Assembly: GCF_963855985.1 (NCBI RefSeq)
Contig: NC_087095.1
Span: 8,876,001 to 8,940,000 of the forward strand
Source: Ostrinia nubilalis
Taxonomy: Eukaryota; Arthropoda; Insecta; Lepidoptera; Crambidae
Length of the DNA stretch: 64,000 nucleotides
Direction of reading: 5' to 3'
In this document: positions 24,078 through 37,594 of the stretch, in pieces
Layout of the letters: each line of letters opens with the position of its first letter
Numbering within the stretch: position 1 is the stretch's first letter
Notes under the pieces: model-generated
The model's input: the letters and a program-made list of their open reading frames with translations, nothing else
Told to the model about the DNA's origin: nothing
Databases searched by the model: none
Position numbers and translations under genes: made by a program

Positions 24078-24350
24078 AATTCCGACGCCGAAAAACACCC
24101 GCTCCTCGTCGGATACCCCCGAAAAATCCTGGACTTCAGCTTCTGGCTTTTGTTTTTTAGTTCTTCAAGTTTTCAAAGTTGACTGTGGCGAAAAGTGGCC
24201 CGATGAGGTATTCGCCGGTCGGTTATTTAATAGTGTGGACGTTTTAAAGTGCTGTGTTAATTTGTTTAGTTTTGCTTTGCTTGCGGCCGAGTGGTGGCCG
24301 TTGGACCAGCGCTGGTGGTAGGAATCGATACTGCGGTGGGAGCGGCGAAG
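24078..24350 (+). other. Candidate noncoding first exon of a downstream + strand gene
   Basis: From the proposed start at 24078 to GCGAAG|GTAACT (donor at 24351) is 273 nt. It carries only one short ATG frame (24203-24247, 14 residues), which would be a small upstream ORF. The composition drops back to AT-rich at once after the donor, as for an intron. The gene is unidentified and its coding exons would lie past 64 kb, giving a first intron over 39 kb long. A minus-strand promoter is possible but no comparable signal was seen. Confidence 0.55.
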
Positions 24351-27300
24351 GTAACTTTTTACTATTCTTTTGTATTGAATACAGGTGTGCGGATGTTTTC
24401 CTTGCGGTGTTTTGTGTAACAGTCTATTGATGTTAAAATGAATGTTTATGATATGATTTTAACAATCAAATTAATCTAAATTGTTGTCTCTTAAGTTACT
24501 TTAGAAATTATCAAGAATTAAAGGTAGATTAGTTATGAAATTGATTAAAATATTACGCAAAATACAGCAATTGCATCGTCCTCGTATTATTTATTAGTCG
24601 TAAAAAATCCGTTACCCGCCTTTCGTAGCTCATATTTTGATCCGTTACGATTTGAAACACTGCCTACGGCAAAGTGGGCGATTGCTACGAAAACCGTAGA
24701 CGCGTTAGCATATTCCGTCGGCGATGAATTCGTTTTCCAAAATTGGGATACAGCCAAAGTATGACGTATATCCTCAGGAAACTAGGTCAGATATATAGGT
24801 CCGAATCGAGCTGTATAAAATCTTTTACGTCATTCCTGAATTACTTTTTTGTTAGGAAGTACTTTTGTAACCAACCGTTAACATCCTGAATTGACTTGGG
24901 CTTGAACCTTCAATTCATAACCCGTCCTTATTAGTTTACGGATAGAAACTAAAAACGTATAAGTATTGTTACTAGGAAATGGAAGGAATGTGAGCAATGG
25001 GTAGATTACAACACAATGACAACCTCCGAATCCTTCGTAGAATAGAAGCCATGTTCGACAATACCTACTATTACATAATTTTCTTTGTTACTATTGTCTT
25101 TCTATGTTCTTTATGTACAAGTATCAAAACTAAGTTTAGAGTGTATTTAATAGGTATTGTAACGTGATAAGCTCTTAATCCTGATAGATATCCCGACATT
25201 AACTAAAGTTAATATTGTTTTATATCATGGCACTCCTTCAGTGAATAAATCACTCAGCAGTAAGCATAATGCGGACAGATTTCCTTAATATTTGGGGAAG
25301 AAATCAGCAGTTTATCTTAATTCATCCCACCGCTTTGCATAAACGCGTTGAAATCTTTCCAATAAAGGAAAACGAAGGTGAAAATTGCCTCTAGCAAGGC
25401 AATGTAATGTTATCGAGTTCGATTCGACAACGCTATGTTACCTCCTATAAAAGCAAAATTCACTTCAAAGCTTGTGCCATAACTGAATTATTTATTAGTC
25501 TTTCCTGCCACTAACTTAACGATTTCCCGAACAGGCACGCCATTAAACTGTCAGACGCCATTAAGTAGATGGAAACAGGATTATGACAAGTTTGGATAGG
25601 CCCCATTTAAAAGGTCCCAGTCATCCGCGTTTGACGAACCGATCGCTCGTAAAAACTAAATGGGCTTTCCAACCTCGGTCAGCTTTTGTCGCCATATAAT
25701 ATCACCACTATCCGATTTTATGCTGATTAAAAATCTGGATGCACCCACGCACATTCAATTTCAAACGTAAATATTGTTTCGAAGGGTTTTTATTATGATT
25801 TTGATATCGCTTTTGAATCACGTGCATGGAATATTAAAGCGTAACGTGTATTAGGTGTGTTCAATCAGTCACCGCCTGGCAAAAGCTTTAATTTTTATTT
25901 TTATATACCTACTAAGCTCTCGAAATATTACTCTTCGACATAGCTTGACTCTTACACCACTCGTAGTCATCAAATAAAAAGTCTTGACTGACATGAAAAT
26001 AATATTGACACAAACTACTTTAGAAAATGAGTATTAACTTGGAACTTCCAAGCGTTGCTCGGGGAGCAGCTAGTTAATAATAATTTACAAACTTACATGT
26101 TTATGGCAAACATCATGAACCTCCACAAACACGAATCTAATTTCTAAAAACTCATTAACTCTATCATTAATTTGAAGGGGTGTTCTCACTAGCTATCTAA
26201 CTGTTACCTACCTAGTAGTTACAATAAAATCAGTACAATCCGGTTCTAAGCTTAACGCTTATAAAGTGTGTGCACTAGATAGATGTATGTATGAGTCTGA
26301 TATAATCTATAATCATTATCTAATAGTTAACCTATCCAATGGCTGTTAGCAACACGTTTTGATTCATGTTTTCGAAATGCTTTACGCCGCCATTTGATTC
26401 GCTGCAAAAATTAACGTTATTTTCTTTGTTTTTGTAAATTCTGTAAATAGAAACAAGATATTAGTTACTGCTTACAAGTGAGTACCTGACTTTAATATAA
26501 TATAGTGAACAAACTAATTATTTGCATCCATGTGACGAAGTGTTTATACTGCTCTGCGGTTAGTACACATGAGGTTGTTGGTTGGTCAACATTTAAATAA
26601 CTGAGTGTAATTTTGATCTAAAATGTAATTTGGCTCGGAATTAATTACGGGCAGATACAGTGTGCTTACCACGAGTTTACGTTACTTACGAGTATGTACG
26701 TAAACTCATGGCAAGGTCTCATGGTAAGCACACAGAATAAGTTATCTATTCTGATATTGTTGCTTATGAAAAATATTTGTAGTCTGAACAATAGTGAAAA
26801 CTTTTAAAGAGTGTCAATGACAATAGCGACTTCCAAAGTTTTATCCGTCAAATATTTTATCATTCGACAAAGTTAATTCCGTAATTACAGTGTAAAGTTT
26901 GCGACTCGAGTTCTCTCTATTTACTTAATAAGAGTGCTGTTAGTACTTAATACTGGAATTTCAAGTTCTACAAATAGTTTTACGAGCTGGAAATTGCCGT
27001 TGTAATATCCGAGTCGGATAATTTGGCAGCAGTCGGCTAATATCCGTAGTTCTAGAAGGCATTACTGTACCTACGTAGCTCTTTCCGAACGTCTTTTACT
27101 CTACGTTTCAGAACAAATAACTGTGTAGTTACTTTTTCTATAAAGGTTGCTATAAACAGAAGGCGAATCGGAGAGAATCGGGTGGGACCAGTCTTTGGTA
27201 GAACGCGGTGAAAACGTCAGTTTAATAATAATGAAACATAAATTACTTTACTGTATTTTATTGTTGTGATACAATACCATATTCTTGCCATTAGAAACGG

Positions 27301-29744
27301 TGCAAGCGCATTATCCACTCTTTGTTGAAGGCAGCTCTATGAGTCTCTACCTAAAGTAGTACTCTAACTAAAGGAACAATTCGTTTCACTCACGTCCCGT
27401 TTTCTGTGTTTCAAGCTTAAGTTACGTTAAAGTTCTAGGTAAGCTTAAAGCTTATGTTGTGGAAATTAAGTTACCAATATGAAAAATGTTTCCTGTTTAT
27501 TATTATTATTTTTCCGGCAATAAAGGAGAAAGGACAGTAAAGAGAGAACTTTATAGTGCACGAGTATAATCATAATGCAATAACCCATTTGTGGGCCACA
27601 CTTTATGAGCAATCTCACTTGGAATTTAGATTTCATTTTTATGAATTTAATGCCCATATACCTATACCCAACCAAGTTAATAATTATTCGTTTACGTTCA
27701 GGATTTCATCCTATAATTTTAACTTCACCGTAATATTCACAAGAATTCTTGGTGTCCTTTGATGTAACAGTGTTTGAGTTCATCTCGCAACGTTATAAAT
27801 ATTTATAATTTCATAGAAAGCGCGAACTTATGCATTCAGGAGTAATGAAGACACCGTTGCTTCTCCCGGGACTTCCAATTAGTAGCTTCTCTTTGTTACA
27901 ACATTAGGAGCATTTGTATTCAGCAAATTCCCTCACTTTCATAGGCGCCTGATAGAGCCTTAAATTATTTCATCCTATTGTTCACTGCTCTCTCCTAATT
28001 GTGAGCAGGACTACACTACTAGCCTTGGTAAGCGTGCTAGTTAGCATCACCTACAGAGTCTACATTTTTAACTCTTCCAGTATTGTTACTTTACTTGATA
28101 TACTGACATTGTCCACTTCGCCAATTAGTTATTGTTGTTTTCAATAGATTTATGAAAATAGGTTTTTCGTGAACTTAAACTTTTAGATTGCTTCAAAAAG
28201 CACTTACAGAGACGACATTTTCAAAATAAAAGTGCGATTTGTGTCAACATAAAACGTTACAACATTAATGTTTTCCCCATAACTCATACATCAATTTCCT
28301 GCAAAATCTCTTCCCAATACGAAACTATCCATTCAAGTTATCTCAAATAAATCTTGTAGTGTTCCACGACGGAAAATGTTTGGAACCTGCCCAAGATTTA
28401 TGAAGCCGCACCAACAGAAACAATGTGTAAAGTGGTAGTAAATAGTGCGTGGTGTTCACACGTGCCAGTAATATCTTGACAGGTCGTTTTCTTTCATCAC
28501 GAGTCACCGAAGCATTAAAATTAGACAAAGTGACGTGTCCCATTATTGGCATTTGACGCATGCTTACGCTAACGAACTCGTACGGATTCGGTTGCTAATA
28601 GTAATTTGTAAGATGTTGAATTTACATGAATTAACTCAGCTTCAAGTAATTATTTTGATCGTCGTCTTAAGTGTAGATTGGTAGAGCTCTACATTCATGC
28701 TTAACTGGCTTTTTCACTTCTAGTTTCAAAAACACAATCAACGCTTTCGACTAATCTGACCGCTCAAATTAAGCCTTTTAACTTTTCGTATTTCGTGTGA
28801 GTAATTGCCTACTTTTTGTGCTCTACAATTTGGGCTCTGCTACTCCTGAAAAGTATAAAGAAAATCAATTAATGAAGTTATGCTTTTCACTATATTTATA
28901 GAAGTGTTCCTTTTATTGCAGCTAGATAAGTAAGATAGGAAAAATTCACAAAAACCTACCCGTAGCTGTCAATGCTAGATCCTGATGACAAAGTTACCAA
29001 AATCAACTTCGCACTAATTTTGGTATGACGCTCGTTGATTGCAATACCTACTGATTAATCCGCTGCAAACCAGTGCGAGCCAACTCATTGGCGATGCGTA
29101 GTTAATGTCTATTTCTATTCGCTGCTCTAAACAAAACAACGGCCGCTTGTTTGTTTTTTCTTATTGCTCTTTAAACATGGTAGCAGGACAACTGACCCAC
29201 TTTACGACAGGGAATTGTAAATTTATGAAGTAATGTAAACTTTAATTAAAATGTATAATCAAAATACATTCGTTAATTATTGAATATGCTATAAGTACAA
29301 TACATTTTATCTAATAATAATGTGCACTATAAAAAAAATACTAATTTGAAAATATCGACATTTAAATTAATATAGAAAATTATGACATAATAAACTCTTT
29401 CGCGTTACTTGTCATGCTTGGAGAACCACAATCAAACGATAAAATAGAAATATTTTATGCGACTCTCTGTTATTAGATATCACTATATTTTCTATCTAGG
29501 GCGCGCCTATATCGCAGTTTTAATTATTAAATGATACAAACGTCAGCTGTTGGTTCCGTGAACTGTATTTTAAATGCATTGATTATTTCTATTCTGGGAA
29601 AATTGCAGTCTATTTCCACTACCTACCTACGGTTAAGCAGAAACGTAGGAGCTAAAATTGCTTAACAGGCGCCAATTCTTATCGATTGTCTCGTATTATT
29701 TTTGTCTAACTGACAAACACAGTCTATTTTTTTGCTTGCCTCTT
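24351..29744 (+). other. Intronic or intergenic AT-rich DNA
   Basis: No coding exon supported. Open frames are short and without recognisable domains. Small features are a hairpin at 26660-26733 and a retroposon scrap at 26040-26080 (GTTGCTCGGGGAGCAGCTAG). Confidence 0.45.
26660..26733. repeat. Imperfect hairpin, possible MITE remnant
   Basis: GTGTGCTTACCACGAGTTTA on the left is mirrored by TAAACTCATGG and CATGGTAAGCACAC on the right. The right side carries a ~13-bp extra segment containing a second copy of TCATGG. The GAGTTTAC core recalls the MITE at 57081. Confidence 0.6.
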
Positions 29745-29880
29745 ATCTATACTAATATTATGAAGCTGAAGAGATCGTTTGTTTGGTTGAACGCGCTAAT
29801 CTCAGGAACCTGGTTCGATTTAAAAAAATATTTATGTGTTGGAAAACTCATTTATCGAGAAAGGCTATACCTATATGACC
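29745..29880 (+). mobile_element. Retroposon fragment (common lepidopteran type)
   Basis: It starts with TCTATACTAATATTATGAAG, then AGATCGTTTGTTTGGTTGAA, CTCAGGAACCTGGTTCGATT, and ATTTATCGAGAAAGGCTATA. This order is that of the frequent lepidopteran element whose tail is at 23276. The TTTGTTTG and GAACC..GGTTCGATTT blocks are diagnostic to my eye. It is truncated before the CGTACGAAG part. Confidence 0.5.
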
Positions 29881-30168
29881 AATAGAAGCAAAGCAATGAA
29901 AAATGTTTTGAAAACGAGAAGATATATTCGACGATTTTTATGCGAAGTAGTGGACACATTTTTATGCGGACTTTCTCGTTAGTGATTTTATTTGTTTACA
30001 GAATAATTTCAACACTCATGTAAGTTTATACAGTTGTATATTTTCACTACAAAAGCGCCCAGTATAATCCCCAGGGAAATCCAAAAGTAACAGTCAAGAA
30101 ACCTCAACAAATTTAATCAGAGGGGTGTGAATAAAAATGTTCAAGTTGTTTCGAGCGACGTACATTAA

Positions 30169-30541
30169 GGCCCGGTTTCCACCAAGGCGGAGACGAGAGA
30201 TGTGCGGCGTAGCTGGCAGGCTATTTATTTATTTCCACCAAAGCGGAGCGGAGAAGAGTGGAGCAGTGCGGAGATGAGAGGAGATGGATGAGCTTTGCGT
30301 AGCTGTCAGCTGGCAGTCCATTGCTATCTATCAAATACCACACCGCTCCGCTCTTATTCGTAAGGCGCCGCGCCGCGCCGCCGCCGCTGTCAAATTCTAT
30401 AGAAAAACAAGTTCGCCCGACACTTCTCCGCTCGATCCATTTCCACCGAAGCGGATCAGAGTGGAGATATGCAAATAATGGAATCTGATTGGTTATTCAA
30501 AAAAACATCTTTTCTCCGCTCCGCCTTGGTGAAAACCGGGC
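30169..30541. mobile_element. piggyBac-type MITE (TTAA target)
   Basis: The ends are GGCCCGGTTTCCACCAAGGC and GCCTTGGTGAAAACCGGGC, flanked by TTAA at 30165-30168 and 30542-30545. It is 373 bp long. Internal sequence is rich in GCGGAG and CTCCGC motifs in both orientations (GGAGCGGAGAAGAGTGGAGC and similar), plus a run of GCCGCGCCGC. It is noncoding, and a short open frame across it is chance. The TTAA duplication suggests a piggyBac-like origin. Confidence 0.85.
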
Positions 30542-30545
30542 TTAA

Positions 30546-33500
30546 GTGCGGTGGAAGCGTGGCCGGGTAAAAGGATTCCGTCGCAGGATAAACAAATATT
30601 TCAGTAGTTAAACCTGGGTGCGAGAAGCTTTTTGTGGTTAATTATAAAAGCTTGGGTCTGGGTTACTAAAGTAAAGCAAAATATGTCCACCCACCTCCGT
30701 AGTCTGGTTAGAGAATTGTAGAGATTTTTTTAGATTCGTTCTACTATATACCAACTTGTGAAAGAGAGGCACGAAAATTTATTAGAATCAAACATACTGA
30801 ATATTAAGCATGTGAGATTCTAATTCCAGAATTAAGAAGGTAATCGGTGGTACACTGATTTCATTGGGTAGATAAAAACAATGTTTTAGAAAATGTAAAT
30901 CGGTGGTTTTTGCTAAACTTATCACTAACGGTTAATAAAAAATTATTGACTATCGTCTATATGGTCTACATCTAGAGGATGCCATGACAATAAAGCTCAT
31001 CTCCCCGATGCAGGTTGATGCAGACCACACGTTCAAATATGTAGAGTTTAATCTCGATGCAGCGCGGCCGCTCTGCACCTTGCCTCTGCGCCAAATGAAT
31101 GAAGTTTCCTTGCAAAATACATGCAAACGAAAAGCAGTTTACTTTTTCAATTTGCTGGAAATTCAGTTGTCTTGAACAATGTACTAAAACAATTGATATA
31201 TCCGTTGAGATGTGATAACAAATAATACCTAAGTATGTGTATTTTAGCCAAGGATTTATAGAAAAAAATGTGACAAGTTGCCGTATGAATTTGAAATTGT
31301 AATTATGTTGATCCCATGAATTATTCATTTAAATATTATCAAGGTTCAGATAAGTATAATAAGTACCTAAGTACTTCAAACTTTGACAGAGTCACTTACA
31401 GTTATTACTTATTATTATTTTTTAATATCACGCAACGATTCTATTTGTACCCTACTTCAACATAAATTCTACAACTCTTGTCGCTAGAAACGTTGTTGGA
31501 CATTTTCTGACTTCCAAAGGACGTCACACCACTTTGCCGTCATGTCCGCCGACACATCACTGCCGTAATACTGTTAACGTCTACGATAGTCCAGCTGAAA
31601 TTTAGCAATTTGCGATGCTGTAAATATGTACGGATGACGGCACATATTGTAGATAAACCCTGACATCCAATATAGGTACATACTTTCCAACAAAAAAGCT
31701 ATAACGTACAGACCTGCCGACTGTTACCTAGCAAATTTATCGTAACAAATGAACGAAGAACTTTTTCAGCTAACACAGCTTAATAGCGCTAAGCGGTTTC
31801 GTGTGGCCTGTAAGCTTTTCAATAAAATATGCGAGCAAAAGTAGGCTACCGATCGATGGATTTAAAATAGCCGCCACTTTTAACAGCGAATCCATTACCG
31901 GTGTCGAAACGAATGCTGTTCGTTAATGAAGCTGTGGAATATTTGAGTTTTACCTGCACTAATTAAGCAGCTACATTCACATTCATTGTAAATTAACGAA
32001 GGTACACTCTGCACGCTTTAGTTAGGTTGAGCTACATTAGCACTTTGTGGGGTGGCACTAATAAACTCTTACTTAAATTTTCTGAGCACTATGTAAGCAC
32101 GGGTAAGTAGGCATGTTTATGACAGTCTACTAACGTTATTTTAGGTATTTTTGTGGTTGGAAAAATAGCAGAGTAAAAGTGCTCGCGAGTTTATTTCACT
32201 TGTTTTTTCTATCGCATTAAAAACCTGCAAGTCATTTTATCATCAAATTGCGTGGAAATGATTCATGTAATTTTGCTATAGGTTTACTCCTAAGCTTCAT
32301 CGTTAGGTTGTTTGGATTTCATTTATGGTTTGATATTAAAGTAGACACTGGGAAATAGAACTTTAGGAAGCTAATGGCTTCAATCAAGTACAGGCAAGCT
32401 ACATGTAGGTATTTTGGTAGGTAGGTAGGTATTTACCTTCGGTATTACTAGAGCTACTTGAGACTATAATTCGAGGAAATCTCAATCGAAGACTCCAAAG
32501 ACCTACGTGAAGAAATCTTAGGTACTAAGTTACGTTATGTACGAACTACGCTACAGCACGTCAAGTTAAACATTGTAGAATCTTGTGTTATTGTAATAGG
32601 TACGATTTTGCAACAATGCCCAGCCAACTGGGGAAGTGCTTAGGTTGTATGGAGCGTTGCCGTGTGCGACCGTTAGGGGAATTAAATGTTGCTGAACCTT
32701 TCAGTTTTGAAGATTTGGTCCCTTAATGTGTTTCCCATTTACATATTATTATTATGTAGGTTGGTAAAACGGCTTTGCCCAGCGTATTTCAAAATGTACA
32801 TGAGCTCTACCTAAAAACGAAAATTGCCTGTATTATACATTTAAATAAAACTTGACTCTTGTTAGTGCAGTCAAACTTCATTAGTGCAGGAAAGTCGCAA
32901 ATATCCTCTAGGGATGTTGCAATTTTAACCATATTGAGAGTAATTCATATTTAATCTTATCATTAAAAAACTCCACGTCATATTTTCACAAAGTAATGAA
33001 CATCATAAGGTACATTTTCCCCTGAACTGAAGGCGTATAAGCTTCTGAAATCGGCTTTGTGAAACAGAATAATCCTACCTGGCGAGAGGCATCACTCTGA
33101 GCATAATAATAACTTGCACCCTTGCACTTGCTCTGATCGCATTATATCACATACAAACTGACTATAAATAACTACAAGGTTGAGGCAAAACTGACTGTAG
33201 GTACTTTTTCCACGTAAAATAATTAGTACAACATTTCTTACTTAAAATGTTTATGTAGTTTTCCTTTTATTTGCAATCATGAAAATAATTTTCATCAAAA
33301 ATCAATGTGCTTTCCTTCTAATGTGTGCCTTCTGTTGTTAACTTTAATTGTATTTCGTCGTAAGACCTAGTTAGAAGTTATTTTTCTATTCAAGTAGGAA
33401 TTTTTACTTTTTTCTTAAGGCTAATGGCCTTACCAAACTTGTAACAAATAGTAAAATAAATATATTATTTCACACCCAGAATTAGACTCTTCCTTCTGGA

Positions 33501-34385
33501 ACTGCTAGTTTTTGTTACTCAGCCTGGCTTGTTGATTGTACGCATGAGTACCTAGGTACCTGGCTTCATATGCATAGATAAGAGCGCCAGCACGAAATGG
33601 CATAAATATAGCAATCAAATTAGACGCTATACAACGCGACCTTTTTTATACTGCCACCCTGGGTTTAAAGACCTTTCAGATCGATACCACCACCATGTTA
33701 TATAATACGGAGAGTACAGTTAGAACCATACGAATCTATTCTAATGGATCACGTATTAAGTATGCTGTCTTTATAAGCAATGCAAAGCACATTTGCCCTC
33801 CTATAATCTTGAGAAACTTATGGCTCTACTGATTCATCGGATCAAAAAGCTCAAAAGTTCCAAGTCCTTTAGAAGCAAGTATTTTGTGATGACCACACAA
33901 AATAGTCATTTACCAACCATACAAAACTGTCACAACTCATATTAATTCTAGTATGCTAAAACATTGTGTTTTCCACTGTATCTACGTTATATTGATTTAC
34001 ATACGTCGAGTGCTTAGGTGGAATTATAAAATAACTTAATTATGTATGGAATAGTTTATGTTATGGGGATAGCGTTATTGATTACGCTTTATTCTGCTTT
34101 ATAAACACGTGAAAATGATTTCATTATTTTTGTACTAAAAAGCTGAAATTTCATGTGTATATTGATTAATGTTATCAGTGCTACGAAATTGCTGCTTCAC
34201 GTAGTTGGAAGTTCATTTTTCAGTTTTTAAATTAGTGTTAGTGTGAATGCGCTAAATTTTATAATAGGCATTCTCAGAATTTTTCTGAAGCCATCATTGA
34301 CAAGAAAGATGAAACCTTCCATTGAGAATAAACGCTACAAAAAGTTTACTAACGATACGCTAAGTGCGCACTTTTTTCCTCACTT
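30546..34385 (+). other. Intronic or intergenic DNA
   Basis: No supportable gene. There is a short (GGTA)n-like run near 32412-32436 (AGGTAGGTAGGTAGG). Otherwise it is AT-rich with nothing recognised. Confidence 0.4.
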
Positions 34386-34494
34386 AGGCTGAGTTGCACC
34401 ACCTAACTTTGACGATAACCGGTGCTTTTTGTATGGATTTTGACAGATTTTTGACGTTTGTCAAAGTTAAAGTAAGATGGTGCAACCCAGCCTT
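34386..34494 (+). mobile_element. AGGCTGAGTTGCACCA MITE, copy 2
   Basis: Complete copy: AGGCTGAGTTGCACCACC at the left, GGTGCAACCCAGCCTT at the right, and TTTGACAGATTTTTGACGTT in the centre. It is a close relative of the copy at 44057. Confidence 0.87.
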
Positions 34495-36750
34495 AAAAGG
34501 TCAAAGGTTTTAAATTAAATAAGCCGATAAATTATAGGCACGCGAAAGCATTTTTTTATTCAAATTAACCCACTTATCCCGCGAACAAACGATTTGTTTT
34601 CGAGTGGAATGTACGCGGGCCAACAATTGATTAGCCTACGGACAAAGCTCTTAACACTTGTACGCCGGATTACAAGGATTACGTAAATCCAGCCGAATTA
34701 ACTTAATTGAAAGACCACACGTTTGATTAATGGAAAGCGCTTTTCGATATTATTTTGTTTGGCTAATTGGTTGACCGCAAGTGCAGAATTGGTCTGGATA
34801 TTCATTGAAACATTTTTTTACGTAAGTAAACATTTTGTGTAGGCAGTAATGCTTGTACACAAAAATAAAGAGACTTGCGAACTGAGTGTTAACGTATAAC
34901 CAAACCAGGTTTAGCTCTCTACAAAATAGTTTCTCTATTTTATACAATATTTTTTCCTCATAACCAAAGTACCTCCAGTTCGCATGTCACTTTTTTGTGT
35001 AAACAGTAACTATATAATTTTTCAGTGTACGAGTATTTTTGTATAAACAGCTTCCTGAAAACTTTTTTTTTGTGCCTGAAAATACTAAAAGTATTAAAGG
35101 CAACAGCATTACATGAAGATAAGATGTATATTACCTACACCTGCCAAAGCACTGTTAGTCTGCGAACCCTCCTCACTCAGTATTGAGGTGAAAATAAGTG
35201 GTTCAACAGAATTCAACCAATTCAGGATCGAGAAACTAAACTAGACCAAACTTCGATTTAAAATCCTATCTTTCACGAAATAAAGTTCGCTGGGCTACCA
35301 GTTTTATATGTACTATCACTTATTAAAAAGGTTTTGCATGCCTTTTTGATTGCTATTTTTACATGTTAAAAGCAAACAGACTACTAGCTTGAGTATTATT
35401 CATTAAATATAAATACTGTTATACCTTATAGATATAGAGCCGGTACTCTATCATTTATAACATTAACTATTCATGTACGCCGATGACGATTGCCATTTAA
35501 GCGTTTCAATCGGGATTAACTATTTATTTTATTGATATTATTTTACAATATGATATTTGGCACCGACACCGTCAGTCAATTGACATAACTTGTATGAGCT
35601 AGAGCTGTATAAACGATATTCTCCTACCTATATGAAAATTGCTACACTTGTAAAGATAATATCTATGACATTTACCTAGTACTTTTTCACCTAAGCCTTG
35701 ATTTGTAACCAATCAGCTAAGGTCAGGCTAACCACTTAAATTTTATCTTACGGTTAAAAAAAGGAATTAAATTGGTTTTCTAGGAACGAGTACCTTTGAA
35801 TTTTAAGTAACATTATTCCACCATAGATCTTAAAACTGCACCCTCCGGATGACGTTGTTATCAAAATTAAGTCCATACTACATAAAAAATAGATTATTAT
35901 TTATTATGTTATAAGTATCAAACGCTCATCTGTTTCAATCTCGTACTTACACAAAATGACTCGCATTATATAACTTTAACTCGTGATGATTTAGGTCAAT
36001 TTGTCACGTCTACAGAACGTGTCATGTCATAATTTATGTAGAGCAGTGTAAAGTTGGTCGACCCTTGTCAGGTCTGACGTCTTACTCGCTAATAATGCGG
36101 ACCGCAATGATTAGGACATCGTTTGTGTCCATCAAAGTTGGAAACCACTCCAATTTTCTTAGCACCGTACGAACTAAAGAGAGAGAGAGTGTGTGTACAT
36201 TTAAGCAACACTGGGGTTCTAAAAAAAAAGTTAATAAATTACATGCACAAGATCGGATTTAGCACCGGTATGGAAAGAATACCATCATTATTTACAAGAA
36301 ACACAATCATTTGCACAGCTAAAATCAGCCTAGGCCGTCTTAACGCTTAATGGTTTGATTAGGGACACATTTTCTCTCGACTCATATTTTCTAAACAATA
36401 TTACAAACAAGTACATCTATCTACGAGGTAAAAACGACTTCATTGTTCAGCCCAACCCTTTCATAGTGAATGTTTATTATACCGTACCCACAATCCCAGG
36501 CATTCTGTTTATAATTACAGCGGTGGGCGGGCTACTGTGGCTTGCGCTTGCGCGGCCCAAATCTGGAATGACGCCACTTATGGAGACATTATCTGGAGAT
36601 TGGTGCTGCAATGCCTCAACCCTCATACACGTCCTTGTCTGGAATGTAAAACAACCTTCTTATGGTTGACGTTAGGGTAACGAGAATGGGATAAAAGTCA
36701 GCTCAACAGATGTCTCTTAGCTTTCTCAGCCATTTTTATTCGTTTCGCTA
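34495..36750 (+). other. Intronic or intergenic DNA
   Basis: AT-rich with no gene recognised. A few overlapping short open frames at 36065-36670 have no known motif. The patch around 36520-36600 is less AT-rich than its surroundings. Confidence 0.4.
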
Positions 36751-37538
36751 TCTGTGCTTTTTGATGCAAATAATACAAATGATGCGTCCAAAACACAGGC
36801 GTGTCTGTTCTCCGCCAAACGAAGGCCATTTCGTCTGGCTCCAACATTCCGAGGTGTGCCTGTTAAAATCACCGAGCGACTCCAACTTTTGGGTATCGAA
36901 ATGTCCAGCAAGTTGAACTTTGGCGAGTACATCGAATCCATAGCGAAAACTGCTGCCAAAAAACTTGGTATCCTCTCGAGGGCAAGGCAGTACTTCTCCA
37001 ATAAGCAAAGGCTGCAGTTATATAAAGCACAGATCCGACCTTGCATGGAATACTGCTGCCACCTCTGGGACGGCTCTGCCAAGAAATATTTGGCTGCTTT
37101 GGATTCGGTGGAAAGGCGTGCCAGGAGACTAATCGACAGCCCGACCCTTGTTGAAGCGTCGCTCCAGGAACTTGACCACCGCCGTAAAGTTGCTTCTCTA
37201 ACGGTTTTCTACAGGCTACACTTCGGAGAATGTGCGAAGGAATTATATAACTTAATTCCACCAGCCCCTTTCCATCACCGGGGAACCAGACGCAGGCTAG
37301 CGTACCATCCCTACATTGTCGACATTCCACCAGCTCGCACTAAGCGTTTCGACGACTCCTTTATAATGCGAACAGCTAGGGACTGGAATTCGCTGCCTGC
37401 TGCTGTATTTCCTGAACACTATAATCCGGGCGTTTTCAAGGCGAGAGTGAATAGGCACTTACAGGGCAGATATGTACCATCCTAGACTGCATCTCACTTA
37501 ACACCAGGTGCGATTGCGGTCAAATACCTGCCTTGGCT

Positions 37539-37592
<54 letters not shown>
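36751..37592 (+). mobile_element. 5'-truncated jockey-like LINE with 51-A tail
   Basis: The C-terminal part of an RT ORF (to 37485) is followed by a short ~55-bp 3' UTR (ACCAGGTGCGATTGCGGTCA...) and a run of A from 37542 to 37592. The short UTR and long pure A tail suggest a recent insertion. The left edge is set near 36751, where RT-like coding begins. I could not find a convincing target-site duplication, so the exact 5' junction is uncertain. Confidence 0.87.
36754..37485 (+). pseudogene. Reverse transcriptase C-terminal fragment, jockey-like
   Basis: About 243 residues remain. RLQLLGIEMSSKLNFGEYIE is the end of the RT palm/thumb. AKKLGILSRARQYF and LYKAQIRPCMEYCCHLWDGS are the conserved post-RT helices of jockey/CR1-type LINEs. 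The end has ARDWNSLPAAVFP and FKARVNRHL, typical of lepidopteran jockey-like ORF2. The endonuclease and catalytic YxDD region are missing. The frame is intact up to its TAG. The first ATG is probably an accident of truncation. Confidence 0.87.

Positions 37593-37594
<2 letters not shown>

Noticed and set aside
23769..24321. Open frames over the GC-rich block
   Set aside because: No recognisable domain, frames on both strands equally open. Fits a promoter and leader better than a coding exon.
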